The translations under genes were made by a program, and so were the position numbers. A DNA stretch of 26,595 nucleotides from JBBDWK01 sp040902885. Its GTDB lineage: Bacteria > Acidobacteriota > Terriglobia > Bryobacterales > Bryobacteraceae. Location of the stretch: the NCBI GenBank assembly GCA_040902885.1, contig JBBDWK010000055.1:1-26595 (forward strand), in the 5' to 3' direction. Positions 16,801 through 24,288 of this stretch are shown piece after piece (the first letter of the stretch is position 1; every line of letters begins with the position of its first letter). A model generated the notes under the pieces. That model made no database searches, was not told the DNA's origin, and saw nothing but the letters and a program-made list of their open reading frames with translations.

Positions 16801-17242
16801 TCATCAACGCCAGGGCGTTGCGGCCGTTCAGCGGCAGCTCCGCGATGCGCCGGTTCTCGATCACCTTGCCGACCGTCCCGGACGCGGAGTCAACTAGCGA
16901 GACTCCCGTCACCTCCACCGATTCCGCAACAGCACCCACTTCCAACACGACGTTAATTCGCGCTACTTGATCCACGGCCAAGGTGATCCCATCCCGGCTC
17001 ACGGGCTTGAACCCCTGGTGCTGGGCGGACATCTGATATCGGCCGGGCGGTAGCAGCGGCGCTGTATAGTAGCCTTCGCGGTTTGTTACCGTCTTGCGCG
17101 TGACCCCCGTTTCCACGTTGGTGACGGTAATCTGGACCTCGGGGACGACTGCGTCGGAGGAGTCGGTGACGCGCCCCGTAATCTGCGCCGTCTGACTCAT
17201 GGCGGCCGTGGCGCAGAGTAGTGACAGTATAGCTAGCTTCAT
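13829..17242 (-). CDS. TonB-dependent receptor with carboxypeptidase-regulatory N-terminal domain (Oar-like)
   Basis: This 1137-residue outer-membrane protein starts with a signal peptide (MKLAILSLLCATAAMSQ). Residues ~18-115 form a carboxypeptidase-regulatory-like beta-sandwich (QITGRVTDSSDAVVPEV, NREGYYTAPLLPPGRY). A TonB plug domain follows (ELPLNGRNALALM, VNVVTKSGTNTFHGSLYEFF), then a long barrel ending in a terminal Phe (LGLKILF), the usual BAM recognition end. The size and order match the large TonB receptors typical of Acidobacteriota, which take up oligosaccharides or other bulky substrates. Gene order (sigma, anti-sigma, receptor) suggests expression controlled by ligand uptake. AGGA lies about 8 bases before ATG 17242, inside the end of the anti-sigma gene's region. 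No TonB box can be assigned with confidence. Confidence 0.9.
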   Translation of the reverse strand: MKLAILSLLCATAAMSQTAQITGRVTDSSDAVVPEVQITVTNVETGVTRKTVTNREGYYTAPLLPPGRYQMSAQHQGFKPVSRDGITLAVDQVARINVVLEVGAVAESVEVTGVSLVDSASGTVGKVIENRRIAELPLNGRNALALMMLAPAVKPSTGPTTSGFISRGTHLSNVSINGGPIGLNSFLLDGGANVQGYNADLNVNPTVDAIEEFKVQTNTVSAEYGFTAGGVVNVVTKSGTNTFHGSLYEFFRNDALDARNAFALNKAAFRYNQFGGAVGGPVVIPRVYQGRNRTFFFFNIEEWRYRRNAQPIFRVPTEAERNGDFSQLRDATGNQIPLFDPASTRPNPAGAGFVRDRTPNNIIPASRIDPVSRNMLQFFPLPNRAPSDPFTNSNNFIGDNGEILSMRQFTTRIDHRFGDRNTLFGRILNFNHKTNNGVNASPYPDPLVRARDDNYITRNFILTDIHTFSPTMLNELRLSASRLAFTFVAASANQGWPQKLGLPANFPSDAIPAINTGLPGFSIGVIGNRSTLSPQLTDTLTWIRGKHTLKFGGDFRMQQANQTQLRAPSGTFQFPAALTADPQRPAGTGFGFATFMYGAVASAVASTHVGFANEGHSMSFFVQDDWKITPRLTLNLGLRYDYQSWPVERHNGTSNFNPFAVNPETQLLGRMEYAGIDYGRTILSPDRNNWGPRAGFAYDVFGNGKTALRGGFGVFYPYIFFRQFFGGGAGFSETTTNYLPPGGNANFAAFQFRNGFPSAPTAPTGSALGPSALLGQNVIYGESSGRTPESMQWTLSLQQQLAKGWLFEAAYSANRGTHMVGGAYDFNQLDPQYWSLGLALQAQVPNPYAGIVPGALGTPTIARSQSLRPYPYYNNIAVGEPGPTMGNSSYHALLMSVEKRLSSGLAVLASYTFGKLINDSVRAAGQLDGAEQALITTYQNGKFDRRSERSLDPTDVSQRFVFSGLYDLPVGRGKKWNIQNRFAGAVLGGWQVNVISTLQGGLPTVVRGANNFRADRPNSTGVSAKLDDRGASRWFDPDTFVNPPSFTLGNVGRTLPDVRTPGTVNFDFSLLKNTNLWERLNLQFRVEAFNVANHVNLGFPDTTFVPGPDGSNRSGTFATINSARDARIVQLGLKILF

Positions 17243-17252
17243 GGCTTTGTCC

Positions 17253-19136
17253 TCATGGGGAATCTGGATATCGGGATTCGGAGAACATCTCGATGGAGAT
17301 GCGGGACTCCAGGTCGCGGCTCTCGCCGGACAGTTCGGTCAATGCGGTGAGCAGGGCACTGACCGTATGTTCTGGAGGCTCGTCGGGAGTGGGCGCTCCA
17401 GCGAACAGTCGGCGAGTCAGGCGATCGATGTCTTGAACCCGCTCAAACATCGACAGCAATGCCGCACGTCCGCTCGTCTCGCGCGCTGTATTCGCCGGCT
17501 CTGCCAACTGCCCGAATACCGCGCTGAGAACCGGCTCCACGAGCGCACGGTAACGCCCGGTGCTTTGGCGGATACCGTTCACATGATCGCGGAGCATGCT
17601 TTCCAACAGCCAAATTGGCGGCGGGTGCAGCCGAAGGGCTTTTTCGGAGGGAAACGCTTTCAACAGCCGATGGAGGGCCCATGCATGGGAGAGCGATGCG
17701 CCTGCCTCGGACACCACCCCGTTGGCAAGTTTGATGGTATGGGTGGCGGCATTCCCGCTCGCCTCGTAACTGGAGAAATAATCCCTGAGCTGCTCCTCGA
17801 TCGGCAGAGCGGCGCCGCGTATCTCGATGGTCCCACCCATGGCCGACGCTTCGGACGCCTCCGGCGCCACCGGCTCCGCCTCCATCGCTTCCCCTATGGT
17901 TAGGATCTCGACTCGGACTCCGCGAATATCGCGTAGCGCCAACGCAAGTTGCCGCTTCCGCTCGACAGTTTCCACCACGCCATGTACTCGCACGCCGGCG
18001 GCTGACACTATGATTTCCAATGGTTCGCCGACACAGGCTCCCGCGCGGTGTAGTGCGTATAGGGTATTGACCTCGGCTGCCAGCATATCTTCATCGGATT
18101 CCCTGCGATCGGATTCCCCGCGGGGAAGCAAAGCTTTCCGGGGTACGGAAACCACCAGCGCCTGGGGCGTCAACTTGGGTGTCGGAGGCGGAGGAGCGAA
18201 GAGGGAGGCAACGGTTAATCTGGGTACGATCCGATAGCCGCTTAGAACCAACCGATACTCGCGAACTTCGCGATCTCCCTGAACCTTCAAGACCTGCTCG
18301 ACCGGCCACCAATCCGCGGCGCGTACGAGAAGCCGCATCTCGATAATAGAACTCCGGGCATGGGGGCCATTCGAAACCACTTGCAACCAATAACCCTGTT
18401 TGCCATCCGCCAACTTGACCGGGCGAACGCTCGCCGATTCCTCTTGGATACTCTTCCACCACGCCTCAAGACCCGCCGGAGACAGTGGTGCCTGGGTGCG
18501 CCAAAGGCCGCCCGCGAAGGCCGCCCGCAGTTCCTCCCAGACGATTTCGCCCCCTCGGGTCTCCATCCGATCTGCGCCTGCATCGTTCCACAGCTCGACT
18601 TCGGCGGTAGTAGCTGGTCCGGCGCCGGTCCGCCGCGTTACCCGCAGCTTCTGGTGTACTACTGAGTCCTTGGTTTGGTGGACTCTCGCCGCCTCGGCGC
18701 GGCCGGCTAGCTCCAGCAACTGCTTGGCGGAAACTACACGAACCGACGAAAACTCCAACCATAGCAAGGCCGCAGCAGCTACCACACCGATACCCGCAAA
18801 CCTCCACGTGGGCCGGAATCGCACCGGGTTGGGCCATTGCGCCGGCTGACCCTCCAAGTCCAACTCGAGGCGCCGCAAGCGCGGATTGAACAGCCTCCAG
18901 CCGCCCGGCGGCTGATTCCCTGGCGCACTCAGGTTCTGCTGGCGGGTCGAAATAAACTCCGCAATTGTCTGCCGCATGCGGTCCTGGCGAGTCCGGCACT
19001 GCCAGCATGCGTCAAGATGCATCCGGATCTTCTCCGTCTGACGGGGCTTCAGCTCCCCATCCAGTAAGGCCAATAACTCGTCATCGGGTACGTGCTGGCG
19101 GTTGCGAAGCCAGAGATGGAAGTTGCGGTTATTCAT
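17253..19136 (-). CDS. Membrane anti-sigma factor with zinc motif and large extracytoplasmic domain
   Basis: This 627-residue protein has a zinc-binding anti-sigma motif HxxxCxxC (His40, Cys44, Cys47) in its cytoplasmic N-terminus and one transmembrane segment at about 112-128. The ~500-residue extracytoplasmic part is far longer than in typical anti-sigma factors. Around residues 375-430, the stretch from VGEPLEIIVSAAGV to RGVRVEIL resembles a BON-type or small alpha/beta sensor domain; the rest is unrecognised. It overlaps the ECF sigma gene by 8 bases and ends 10 bases before the TonB receptor. The likely role is to hold the sigma factor at the membrane until an extracytoplasmic signal, perhaps the receptor, releases it. 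The sensor function is inferred. Confidence 0.82.
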   Translation of the reverse strand: MNNRNFHLWLRNRQHVPDDELLALLDGELKPRQTEKIRMHLDACWQCRTRQDRMRQTIAEFISTRQQNLSAPGNQPPGGWRLFNPRLRRLELDLEGQPAQWPNPVRFRPTWRFAGIGVVAAAALLWLEFSSVRVVSAKQLLELAGRAEAARVHQTKDSVVHQKLRVTRRTGAGPATTAEVELWNDAGADRMETRGGEIVWEELRAAFAGGLWRTQAPLSPAGLEAWWKSIQEESASVRPVKLADGKQGYWLQVVSNGPHARSSIIEMRLLVRAADWWPVEQVLKVQGDREVREYRLVLSGYRIVPRLTVASLFAPPPPTPKLTPQALVVSVPRKALLPRGESDRRESDEDMLAAEVNTLYALHRAGACVGEPLEIIVSAAGVRVHGVVETVERKRQLALALRDIRGVRVEILTIGEAMEAEPVAPEASEASAMGGTIEIRGAALPIEEQLRDYFSSYEASGNAATHTIKLANGVVSEAGASLSHAWALHRLLKAFPSEKALRLHPPPIWLLESMLRDHVNGIRQSTGRYRALVEPVLSAVFGQLAEPANTARETSGRAALLSMFERVQDIDRLTRRLFAGAPTPDEPPEHTVSALLTALTELSGESRDLESRISIEMFSESRYPDSP

Positions 19137-19707
19137 GCGACTCCATACTCATCTTCTTAACGGCGCGGCTGAGGAAGGTTTGCACCGTCGGGATGGCGAT
19201 TCCCAGGATCTCGGCAATTTCTCGATACCGCAGCCCTTCCGCCCGAAGTTCCAGGCATTGCCGTTCTTGCGGTGTCAGCTTCTCCATAGCGGCGCGGACG
19301 AGAAGGAGCTTTTCTCGCTCGAGCACATTTGATTCGATACTAGTGGCGCAATCGGCAGCCTGCTTCTGCGCCAACGCGCCTTGAATACAACCGGCCGCGT
19401 TTTCCACCTGCCGCCGGCGTTGAAGGTCGATCGCCAGGTTGTGCGCAACACGAAAAATCCATGCAGGGATGCTGTCTACACTCCGCCCTCGCAGGAGATC
19501 GCTGTACAACCGCAGGAATGCTTCCTGCGCCAGATCCTCGGCCTCCGCATGGCTGCCGCAAAAAACCAGCAGATACCGGTAGACTGGCATCCGCAATTTG
19601 AGAAATATATCTGTGACTTGCTCCCGAAGGAGACTAGTTTGGTCATCCTCGCCAGCGGACTCCCCGGCCAGAAACCACTGTCCAGCGACTTCAGCCTTTT
19701 CTTTCAA
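19129..19707 (-). CDS. ECF-type RNA polymerase sigma factor
   Basis: This 192-residue protein has sigma region 2 (FLKLRMPVYRYLLVFCGSH, AEDLAQEAFLRLY, AWIFRVAHNLAIDLQRRR) and region 4 (LTPQERQCLELRAEG, YREIAEILGIAIPTVQTFLSRA), the two domains of ECF sigma factors. It would direct RNA polymerase to the promoters of its own operon and perhaps others. The start is TTG 19707 with AAAGGAAC immediately upstream; the spacing is short, so a different start is possible, but region 2 begins well inside. It overlaps the anti-sigma gene by 8 bases. A possible sigma-70-like promoter upstream reads TTGGTA, 17 bases, GATATT on the minus strand, but it is weak. Confidence 0.92.
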   Translation of the reverse strand: MKEKAEVAGQWFLAGESAGEDDQTSLLREQVTDIFLKLRMPVYRYLLVFCGSHAEAEDLAQEAFLRLYSDLLRGRSVDSIPAWIFRVAHNLAIDLQRRRQVENAAGCIQGALAQKQAADCATSIESNVLEREKLLLVRAAMEKLTPQERQCLELRAEGLRYREIAEILGIAIPTVQTFLSRAVKKMSMESHE

Positions 19708-19908
19708 AGTTCCTTTCAGCGCCGCATCGGGCCCAAGCGTGGCTCGGCAATATCGTAGCGATTAGATAACGTACCAAGCGCAGCATTTTATGACAAATCC
19801 CGGACGGATTTCCGACAACTGACCCTAGCCGAAGTTCGTCACGGCTGAGGCCGAAAGGCAGCTAAGTCGTTCGGAGTCAGCTCAGGCAGTCGCCGAGTCT
19901 ACACTACA
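19708..19908. other. Intergenic region upstream of the sigma-factor operon
   Basis: This should hold the promoter of the sigma/anti-sigma/receptor operon. Only weak -35/-10 candidates are visible on the minus strand. Its far side borders the decayed transposase, so upstream control DNA may have been altered by that insertion. Confidence 0.4.
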
Positions 19909-20880
19909 TTGGCGGTCCTTCAGCAGTTCCTCTTCAAACTGCTTCATCTGGCTGCGCGGTGTGCCCACCAAATATTGGCCGCCCGCTTTCGAATCGCTTG
20001 AAGATTCTCCTCACTGACGATGCCCCGATCGAACACCCAGATCCGCCGCCTGGCCGTACTTGCGCTCCACCATGCGCAGGATCGTTTCCATCGTCGAAAC
20101 ATCGGCACGGTTGCCGTCGAACGTCTCGTAGCTGAACGGGAATCCTTCACTGTTGACGATGAGCGCGATCACCATCTGATCGCAATCGGGACGGTGATCG
20201 CGCGAGTAGCCGCGGCGCATCATCGGATTCTTTTCCGCCGCGCCCTCCACATACGTGCTCGTCAGATCGTAGAGCAGCACATCGAATTCTGCCCCGAACC
20301 ATAGCGTTCCTTGAGATGACGCTCCAGCTTCGTCTTGTGCGGCAGAATCCGATCCAGACAGCGGTACAGCCGGGTATCATTGATCTTGCCTTCTTCGATT
20401 CCCAGCAGATCATCCAGCGCCGTGGATGGATACCAGCGCTCTTCAATCGCCAACTCACGGCCCGGCGCGTACAGCCGATTGACCGCCAGCACGGCGGCGA
20501 CACGCGACCACGGCACGTTGGCCTCGTGCTCGTCGACGGCCTGTTCGAAGAAGCGGTCCAGCTCGAGACGTCTCCAAAGTTCCAGTCCCAACCAGCAGGA
20601 GCCGAACTGCCGCGTCCGCTCCAGACGCACTTTGTTCAGCAGCACTCGCGCTACCTGAGGATCATCCGGCGGTGCTTCCACCTGCGACGGGAACAGCTTC
20701 AGTTGCTGCGCCTCGCCCTGCTCATTAAAAACTTCAATCGTCTTCAACCAGCGCGCCTGCCCGGAACTGTTCAGCTCGCCGAGATAGCACAACGTTTTCT
20801 GGCGCGGACCATCAGGCGTATGCACCGTTTCCACCAGCGACCAATATGTGGTCCTTGCCGTCTCTAGTTTCCCGCGAATA
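19909..20880 (-). pseudogene. Decayed IS1634-family-like transposase
   Basis: The minus strand encodes a transposase in pieces across three frames. The N-terminal part (TTYWSLVETV, KTLCYLGELNSSGQA, KTIEVFNEQGEAQQLKLFPS, RLYRCLDRILPHK) runs to about 20295. A frameshift then leads to FDVLLYDLTSTYVEG and FPFSYETFDGNRADVSTM, the catalytic-core region. A second shift near 20050 leads to RRIWVFDRGIVSEENLQAI, and a third near 19983 to GGQYLVGTPRSQMKQFEEEL. Homology stops near 19909, short of a full-length C-terminus, and the N-terminus also lacks a clean start. I see no terminal inverted repeats. It is inactive and flanked by the cytochrome gene and the sigma operon. Family assignment is from remembered motifs. 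Confidence 0.78.
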
Positions 20881-20919
20881 TCGTAGGAGTCGGCCTCTGG
20901 CGTGGGAGACGGACACCGG

Positions 20920-21432
20920 TCAGCCTGGGTGCGCCACATGACAGGTGTCACAGTTGTTCGAGGCCTTTCTTGCGTCATGGCAGGCCATGCAGGAAACCAT
21001 GGAAATCGGTTTTTCCTTCCGCAGCACGTCGCTTTCGGCCACTGCCCCATGACACGTTTCGCACGCGATGCCCGCCTTCGCGTGATGCCGCTTGTGGGAG
21101 AAAGAAACGAAATTCGGCAGTTGGTACAGCCTCGCCCAGCGAATTGGCTGTTTGTTACGAGCGTGTTCTGCGACCTTGGCAATTTCGATACTGTCTTTTT
21201 TGACGGCCCGGTGACAGCTCATGCAGAGCGACTCCGCGGGAATGCCAGCGGCCGTCCCATTGCCTTGCATCTTATGGCAGTCCGCGCATTTTGTTCCCGT
21301 AGCAACGTGAGCGCGGTGGCTGAACGGGACAGGCTGCGCCAGCTCCGTGCCAACTGGCGGCGCCGGCTCCTGCTGAGACCAGGCGCAAAGTCCCATGAAC
21401 AGGGCTGCCGCAGCCAAGGGAATCCACTTCAT
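20920..21432 (-). CDS. Pentaheme c-type cytochrome (cytochrome c3/c7-like)
   Basis: This 170-residue protein has a signal peptide (MKWIPLAAAALFMGLCAWS) and five CxxCH heme motifs: CADCH (49-53), CMSCH (70-74), CETCH (124-128), CMACH (148-152) and CDTCH (161-165). FSHRAH and FSHKRHH stretches supply likely distal histidines, as in cytochrome c3/c7 proteins. It should sit in the periplasm and pass electrons. ATG 21432 overlaps the stop of the PQQ dehydrogenase (ATGA), so the cytochrome is the likely electron acceptor. It ends only 5 residues after the last heme, next to the transposase remnant, so the original C-terminus may have been trimmed. Confidence 0.9.
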   Translation of the reverse strand: MKWIPLAAAALFMGLCAWSQQEPAPPVGTELAQPVPFSHRAHVATGTKCADCHKMQGNGTAAGIPAESLCMSCHRAVKKDSIEIAKVAEHARNKQPIRWARLYQLPNFVSFSHKRHHAKAGIACETCHGAVAESDVLRKEKPISMVSCMACHDARKASNNCDTCHVAHPG

Positions 21433-23282
21433 GGCAACGAGAAGGCTACGAATGAGTCGCCAGCCGGGGTCTTCAGTCTCCCGCCTCCTACCGCAACCAC
21501 GACATACTGCTTTCCTCCCACTTCGTATGTAGCGGGCGTCGCATACGCTCCGGTTTCCATTTGGGTCTCCCAAACTGTCTTCCCGGTCTTCGCATCGAAG
21601 GCGCGGAACTTCGAGTCCTGTGTCGCGCCGATGAACACCAGGCCGCCGGCGGTGACAATCGACCCTCCGAAGTTATTCGTCCCGGTGGGCGGGATGCCGG
21701 GAGCCTTCAGCTCCGGATGCTCGCCGAGAACGATCTGCCACTGTATCTCGCCCTTGTTCAGATCGAGAGCGGTCAACTGCCCCCAGGGCGGCCGCATGGA
21801 AGGATACCCTTCGTCGTCATAGAGCTGCCCGTAACCCTTGTGGTCGAAGGGGAAGCCGGCGTCCTTGGGCGCACCCACGAGCGTCATCAGGCTGATGCTC
21901 TCGTTGGAGCTGACGTACAACAAGCCCGAGCCCGGATCGAAGCTGGCCCCTCCCCAGTTGGCGCCACCCGCGAATCCAGGGTATACGGCATTGCCCTTGA
22001 GGCTGAGGGGCGTGTAAATCTCCCCCGCTGCGAGCTTGCGATATCTCTCGAGAACGTAAGCCCGCTTCTTCGGCGACAGATTCGTGATGTCTTCCTCGAA
22101 AAAACGATGGCGGCTGAAAGGCGGAGGCTTGACGGGAAACGGCTGCGTAGGCGCAAGTTTCTCCCCCGAGATATCCGAGGGCGCCATACGCCGCTCTTCG
22201 ACTGGAAACAGCGGTTTTCCGGTCTCGCGATCCAGCAGGAAGGTCATTCCTGTTTTTGTTACCTGTGCCACCGCATCCACTTTGCGCCCGTTGTGGGTCA
22301 CCGTCACCAGATTGGGATTGCAAGGCAAATCGTAGTCCCAGATGTCGTGCCGCACGGTCTGGTAGTGCCAAATGCGCTTTCCGGTTGTAGCATTCAACGC
22401 GACTATGGAGTTGCCGAACAAGTTGTCGCCGAGCCGGTCGCCGCCGTAAAAATCGAAGGTGGGCGAGCCGAGAGCGAGAAAGACCCACCCGCGTTTCTCG
22501 TCCACGCTGAGACCGCCCCAGTCATTGGCGCCGCCGGCCCGCTTCCAGGCGTCCGGAGGCCAGGTGTCATATCCGAACTCGCCGGGGTGCGGAATAGTGT
22601 GGAATATCCACTTCTGTTGGCCCGTTCGCACATCGAACGCGCGAACATGACCGGGCGCCGACGGCCGGGGCCCTTCGCCGGTAGTAGAGCCAAGGATAAT
22701 CAGGTCGCGATAGACAGCGCCCGGACTGGTGATGTAGTACGCGAGCCCGCCGATGTCCCGATCGAGGCCTTTGGTGAGGTCCACCTGCCCGTTGGCTCCA
22801 AACGATGGAACTGGCTTTCCGGTTTTCGCATCCAGGGCCACCAGGTAGGACCGGTATGTGAAGAGGATGCGTTTGTCGGTCCCGTTCTGCCAGTAGGTCA
22901 CGCCGCGGTTCACGCCGCGCGGCCGGTCGTCGTCGCTGTTCTCGAACGGATCGAACGTCCAAAGCGGCTCCCCCGTGTCGGCTTGCACCGCTGCCACCTT
23001 TATTTGAGGGGTCGTAAGATACATGACGCCGTCGACGATAATCGGCGTGCACTGGATCTGCGTAACCGGACGGTCGGATTTGTCCCCTGTCCGGTAGGTC
23101 CATGCGACCTTCAGCCTCGCAACATTCGCAAGGTTGATCTGGCTGAGCGGGGAGTAGCGGCTGGATCCCGCGTCTCCGCCATAGAACTGCCATTCCCAGT
23201 CTTTTCGGGGCTGCGCATCGCCGGGCATCATCAGGATGGAAGCCAGAACGGCTGCAAGCATGGGGGTAAAGGTTCGTGTCAT
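21429..23282 (-). CDS. PQQ-dependent dehydrogenase (quinoprotein, glucose/alcohol dehydrogenase type)
   Basis: This 617-residue protein starts with a signal peptide and then opens with DWEWQFYGGDAGSSRYSPL, the usual beginning of PQQ dehydrogenase propellers. Blade motifs recur (VQADTGEPLWTFDPF, LDAKTGKPVPSFG, LNATTGKRIWHYQ, FDAKTGKTVWET). The HDIWDYDLP stretch (312-320) matches the conserved region carrying an aspartate near PQQ in this family. It probably oxidises a sugar or alcohol in the periplasm. I start at ATG 23282 because AAAGG sits 5 bases upstream and the signal peptide follows; a codon at 23300 is less likely. It is co-translated with the pentaheme cytochrome. The substrate is not determined. 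Confidence 0.9.
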   Translation of the reverse strand: MTRTFTPMLAAVLASILMMPGDAQPRKDWEWQFYGGDAGSSRYSPLSQINLANVARLKVAWTYRTGDKSDRPVTQIQCTPIIVDGVMYLTTPQIKVAAVQADTGEPLWTFDPFENSDDDRPRGVNRGVTYWQNGTDKRILFTYRSYLVALDAKTGKPVPSFGANGQVDLTKGLDRDIGGLAYYITSPGAVYRDLIILGSTTGEGPRPSAPGHVRAFDVRTGQQKWIFHTIPHPGEFGYDTWPPDAWKRAGGANDWGGLSVDEKRGWVFLALGSPTFDFYGGDRLGDNLFGNSIVALNATTGKRIWHYQTVRHDIWDYDLPCNPNLVTVTHNGRKVDAVAQVTKTGMTFLLDRETGKPLFPVEERRMAPSDISGEKLAPTQPFPVKPPPFSRHRFFEEDITNLSPKKRAYVLERYRKLAAGEIYTPLSLKGNAVYPGFAGGANWGGASFDPGSGLLYVSSNESISLMTLVGAPKDAGFPFDHKGYGQLYDDEGYPSMRPPWGQLTALDLNKGEIQWQIVLGEHPELKAPGIPPTGTNNFGGSIVTAGGLVFIGATQDSKFRAFDAKTGKTVWETQMETGAYATPATYEVGGKQYVVVAVGGGRLKTPAGDSFVAFSLP

Positions 23283-23345
23283 CGGCGCCTTTCGATACAC
23301 TACAGAATACCCTCCATGAGCGGCGAATGACTATCCAAAGCCCGG

Positions 23346-23756
23346 TCAGACGGCGACGACTTCAAGCATCTCCGACAAGCCAGCGAAATCGTCCGGATTG
23401 CGCGTGTACAAGGGCAGACCCGCCGCGACCGCGGTCGCGGCAATAAACAGATCCACCGCGCGCCGGCCGCGCGCTTTGCGGCCTGCCGCGCCGACAGCGG
23501 CGTAGACACGGCCGTATGCACGAGCCACGGCCGCATCCACCGGCAGCGGCTCGAACGTTGCCTCGGCCCGCTGCAACCGGTCCTGGCGGCGGGCGCGTTC
23601 TGCCGGATCGGCGGTCGCGTGCGGTCCTGCCGCGAGTTCGGCCATGGTAATCGCGGAGACGGCGAGATCCAAGGGCAAATCGGCCGGGTCGATCAGCTCC
23701 AGGTCAATGACAACGGAAGTGTCGATGAGCCCGCGGGGATGGTGTGAGTCAGGCAC
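23346..23756 (-). CDS. vapC: PIN-domain ribonuclease toxin (second VapC family member)
   Basis: This 136-residue protein has a full PIN active-site set when counted from GTG 23756: Asp12 (LIDTSVVIDL), Glu40 (AITMAELAAG), Asp102 (RAVDLFIAATA) and Asn120/Asp123 (YTRNPDDF). I prefer GTG 23756, which overlaps the antitoxin stop by 8 bases; ATG 23777 would add 7 residues and overlap by 29. It differs clearly from the first PIN toxin at 521-904. As with other VapC proteins it should cleave RNA when freed from its antitoxin. The two pairs lie at opposite ends of the window and are probably unrelated acquisitions. Confidence 0.86.
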   Translation of the reverse strand: MPDSHHPRGLIDTSVVIDLELIDPADLPLDLAVSAITMAELAAGPHATADPAERARRQDRLQRAEATFEPLPVDAAVARAYGRVYAAVGAAGRKARGRRAVDLFIAATAVAAGLPLYTRNPDDFAGLSEMLEVVAV

Positions 23757-24003
23757 GCGGCGTGGGATCCTGATCAATCAGGGCGTCCACATCTTTCCGA
23801 AAACGCCCGAACGCCACGCGTGGGGCGCGGGCGAAAGCGGCCAGGGCGGCTTCGGCCGGTACGAACACCCGCTGACGCAGCGGAATCAGCTCACCGACGG
23901 GCACACCATTGCGCGTGACGATGAAGGACCTACCCCTGTCCAGTGCCCGCATGATTCGCCCGCTTTCGTTGCGGAGTTCTCGTTGGGTGATACGCCGGGT
24001 CAT
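23749..24003 (-). CDS. Phd/YefM-family antitoxin
   Basis: This 84-residue protein matches the Phd/YefM type: ITQRELRNESGRIMRALDRG followed by SFIVTRNGVPVGELIPL, the DNA-binding N-terminal domain. The C-terminal ~40 residues should bind the PIN toxin. ATG 24003 is chosen because GGAG lies 4 bases upstream and the family motif follows at once. It overlaps the PIN gene by 8 bases, and antitoxin precedes toxin, the normal order. A promoter with an imperfect palindrome lies just upstream. Confidence 0.84.
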   Translation of the reverse strand: MTRRITQRELRNESGRIMRALDRGRSFIVTRNGVPVGELIPLRQRVFVPAEAALAAFARAPRVAFGRFRKDVDALIDQDPTPRA

Positions 24004-24011
24004 CGGACTCC

Positions 24012-24030
24012 ATTGTAGCACGCGCGCTAC
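24012..24030 (-). promoter_or_regulatory. Promoter and near-palindromic operator of the second toxin-antitoxin pair
   Basis: On the minus strand a TACAAT -10 box (24017-24012) precedes GGAG and ATG 24003. A 16-base imperfect palindrome (24015-24030; GTAGC and GCTAC arms with one mismatched pair inside) overlaps the -10, a good site for autorepression by the Phd-type antitoxin. The -35 is weak. Confidence 0.5.
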
Positions 24031-24087
24031 GCGGACGATTCAGCGGTCCCTCAAACCGAAAGTAGTTTGCGCCGCAGTGCCGACATT

Positions 24088-24171
24088 GAGTGGGTGTTTT
24101 GCGGTAAAATTTTCCGGCGCCTTGAAATAACGTCCTGACGCGATTTGTATGGCTTGCCGGGGCACCCACTC
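24088..24171. repeat. Spaced inverted repeat in the intergenic region
   Basis: GAGTGGGTG (24088-24096) is complementary to CACCCACTC (24163-24171), enclosing 66 bases that are partly AT-rich. It might delimit a small structured RNA or be an old element edge. No coding region overlaps it convincingly. Confidence 0.35.
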
Positions 24172-24288
24172 CCTGGCCGTGGGGCTTCTCTGTAAGTACC
24201 TCATACCATAGTCCCTCAGGACGCTGGCTGCCCAGCGCTGGCAGAACGGCGACTTGGTTGCTACGTCTGCCTCTTGAGCAGGCCCGGA

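Noticed and set aside
20940..21182. N-terminal extension of the transposase frame across the cytochrome gene
   Set aside because: This part is an out-of-frame reading of the pentaheme cytochrome coding sequence, which has five CxxCH motifs in the correct frame.
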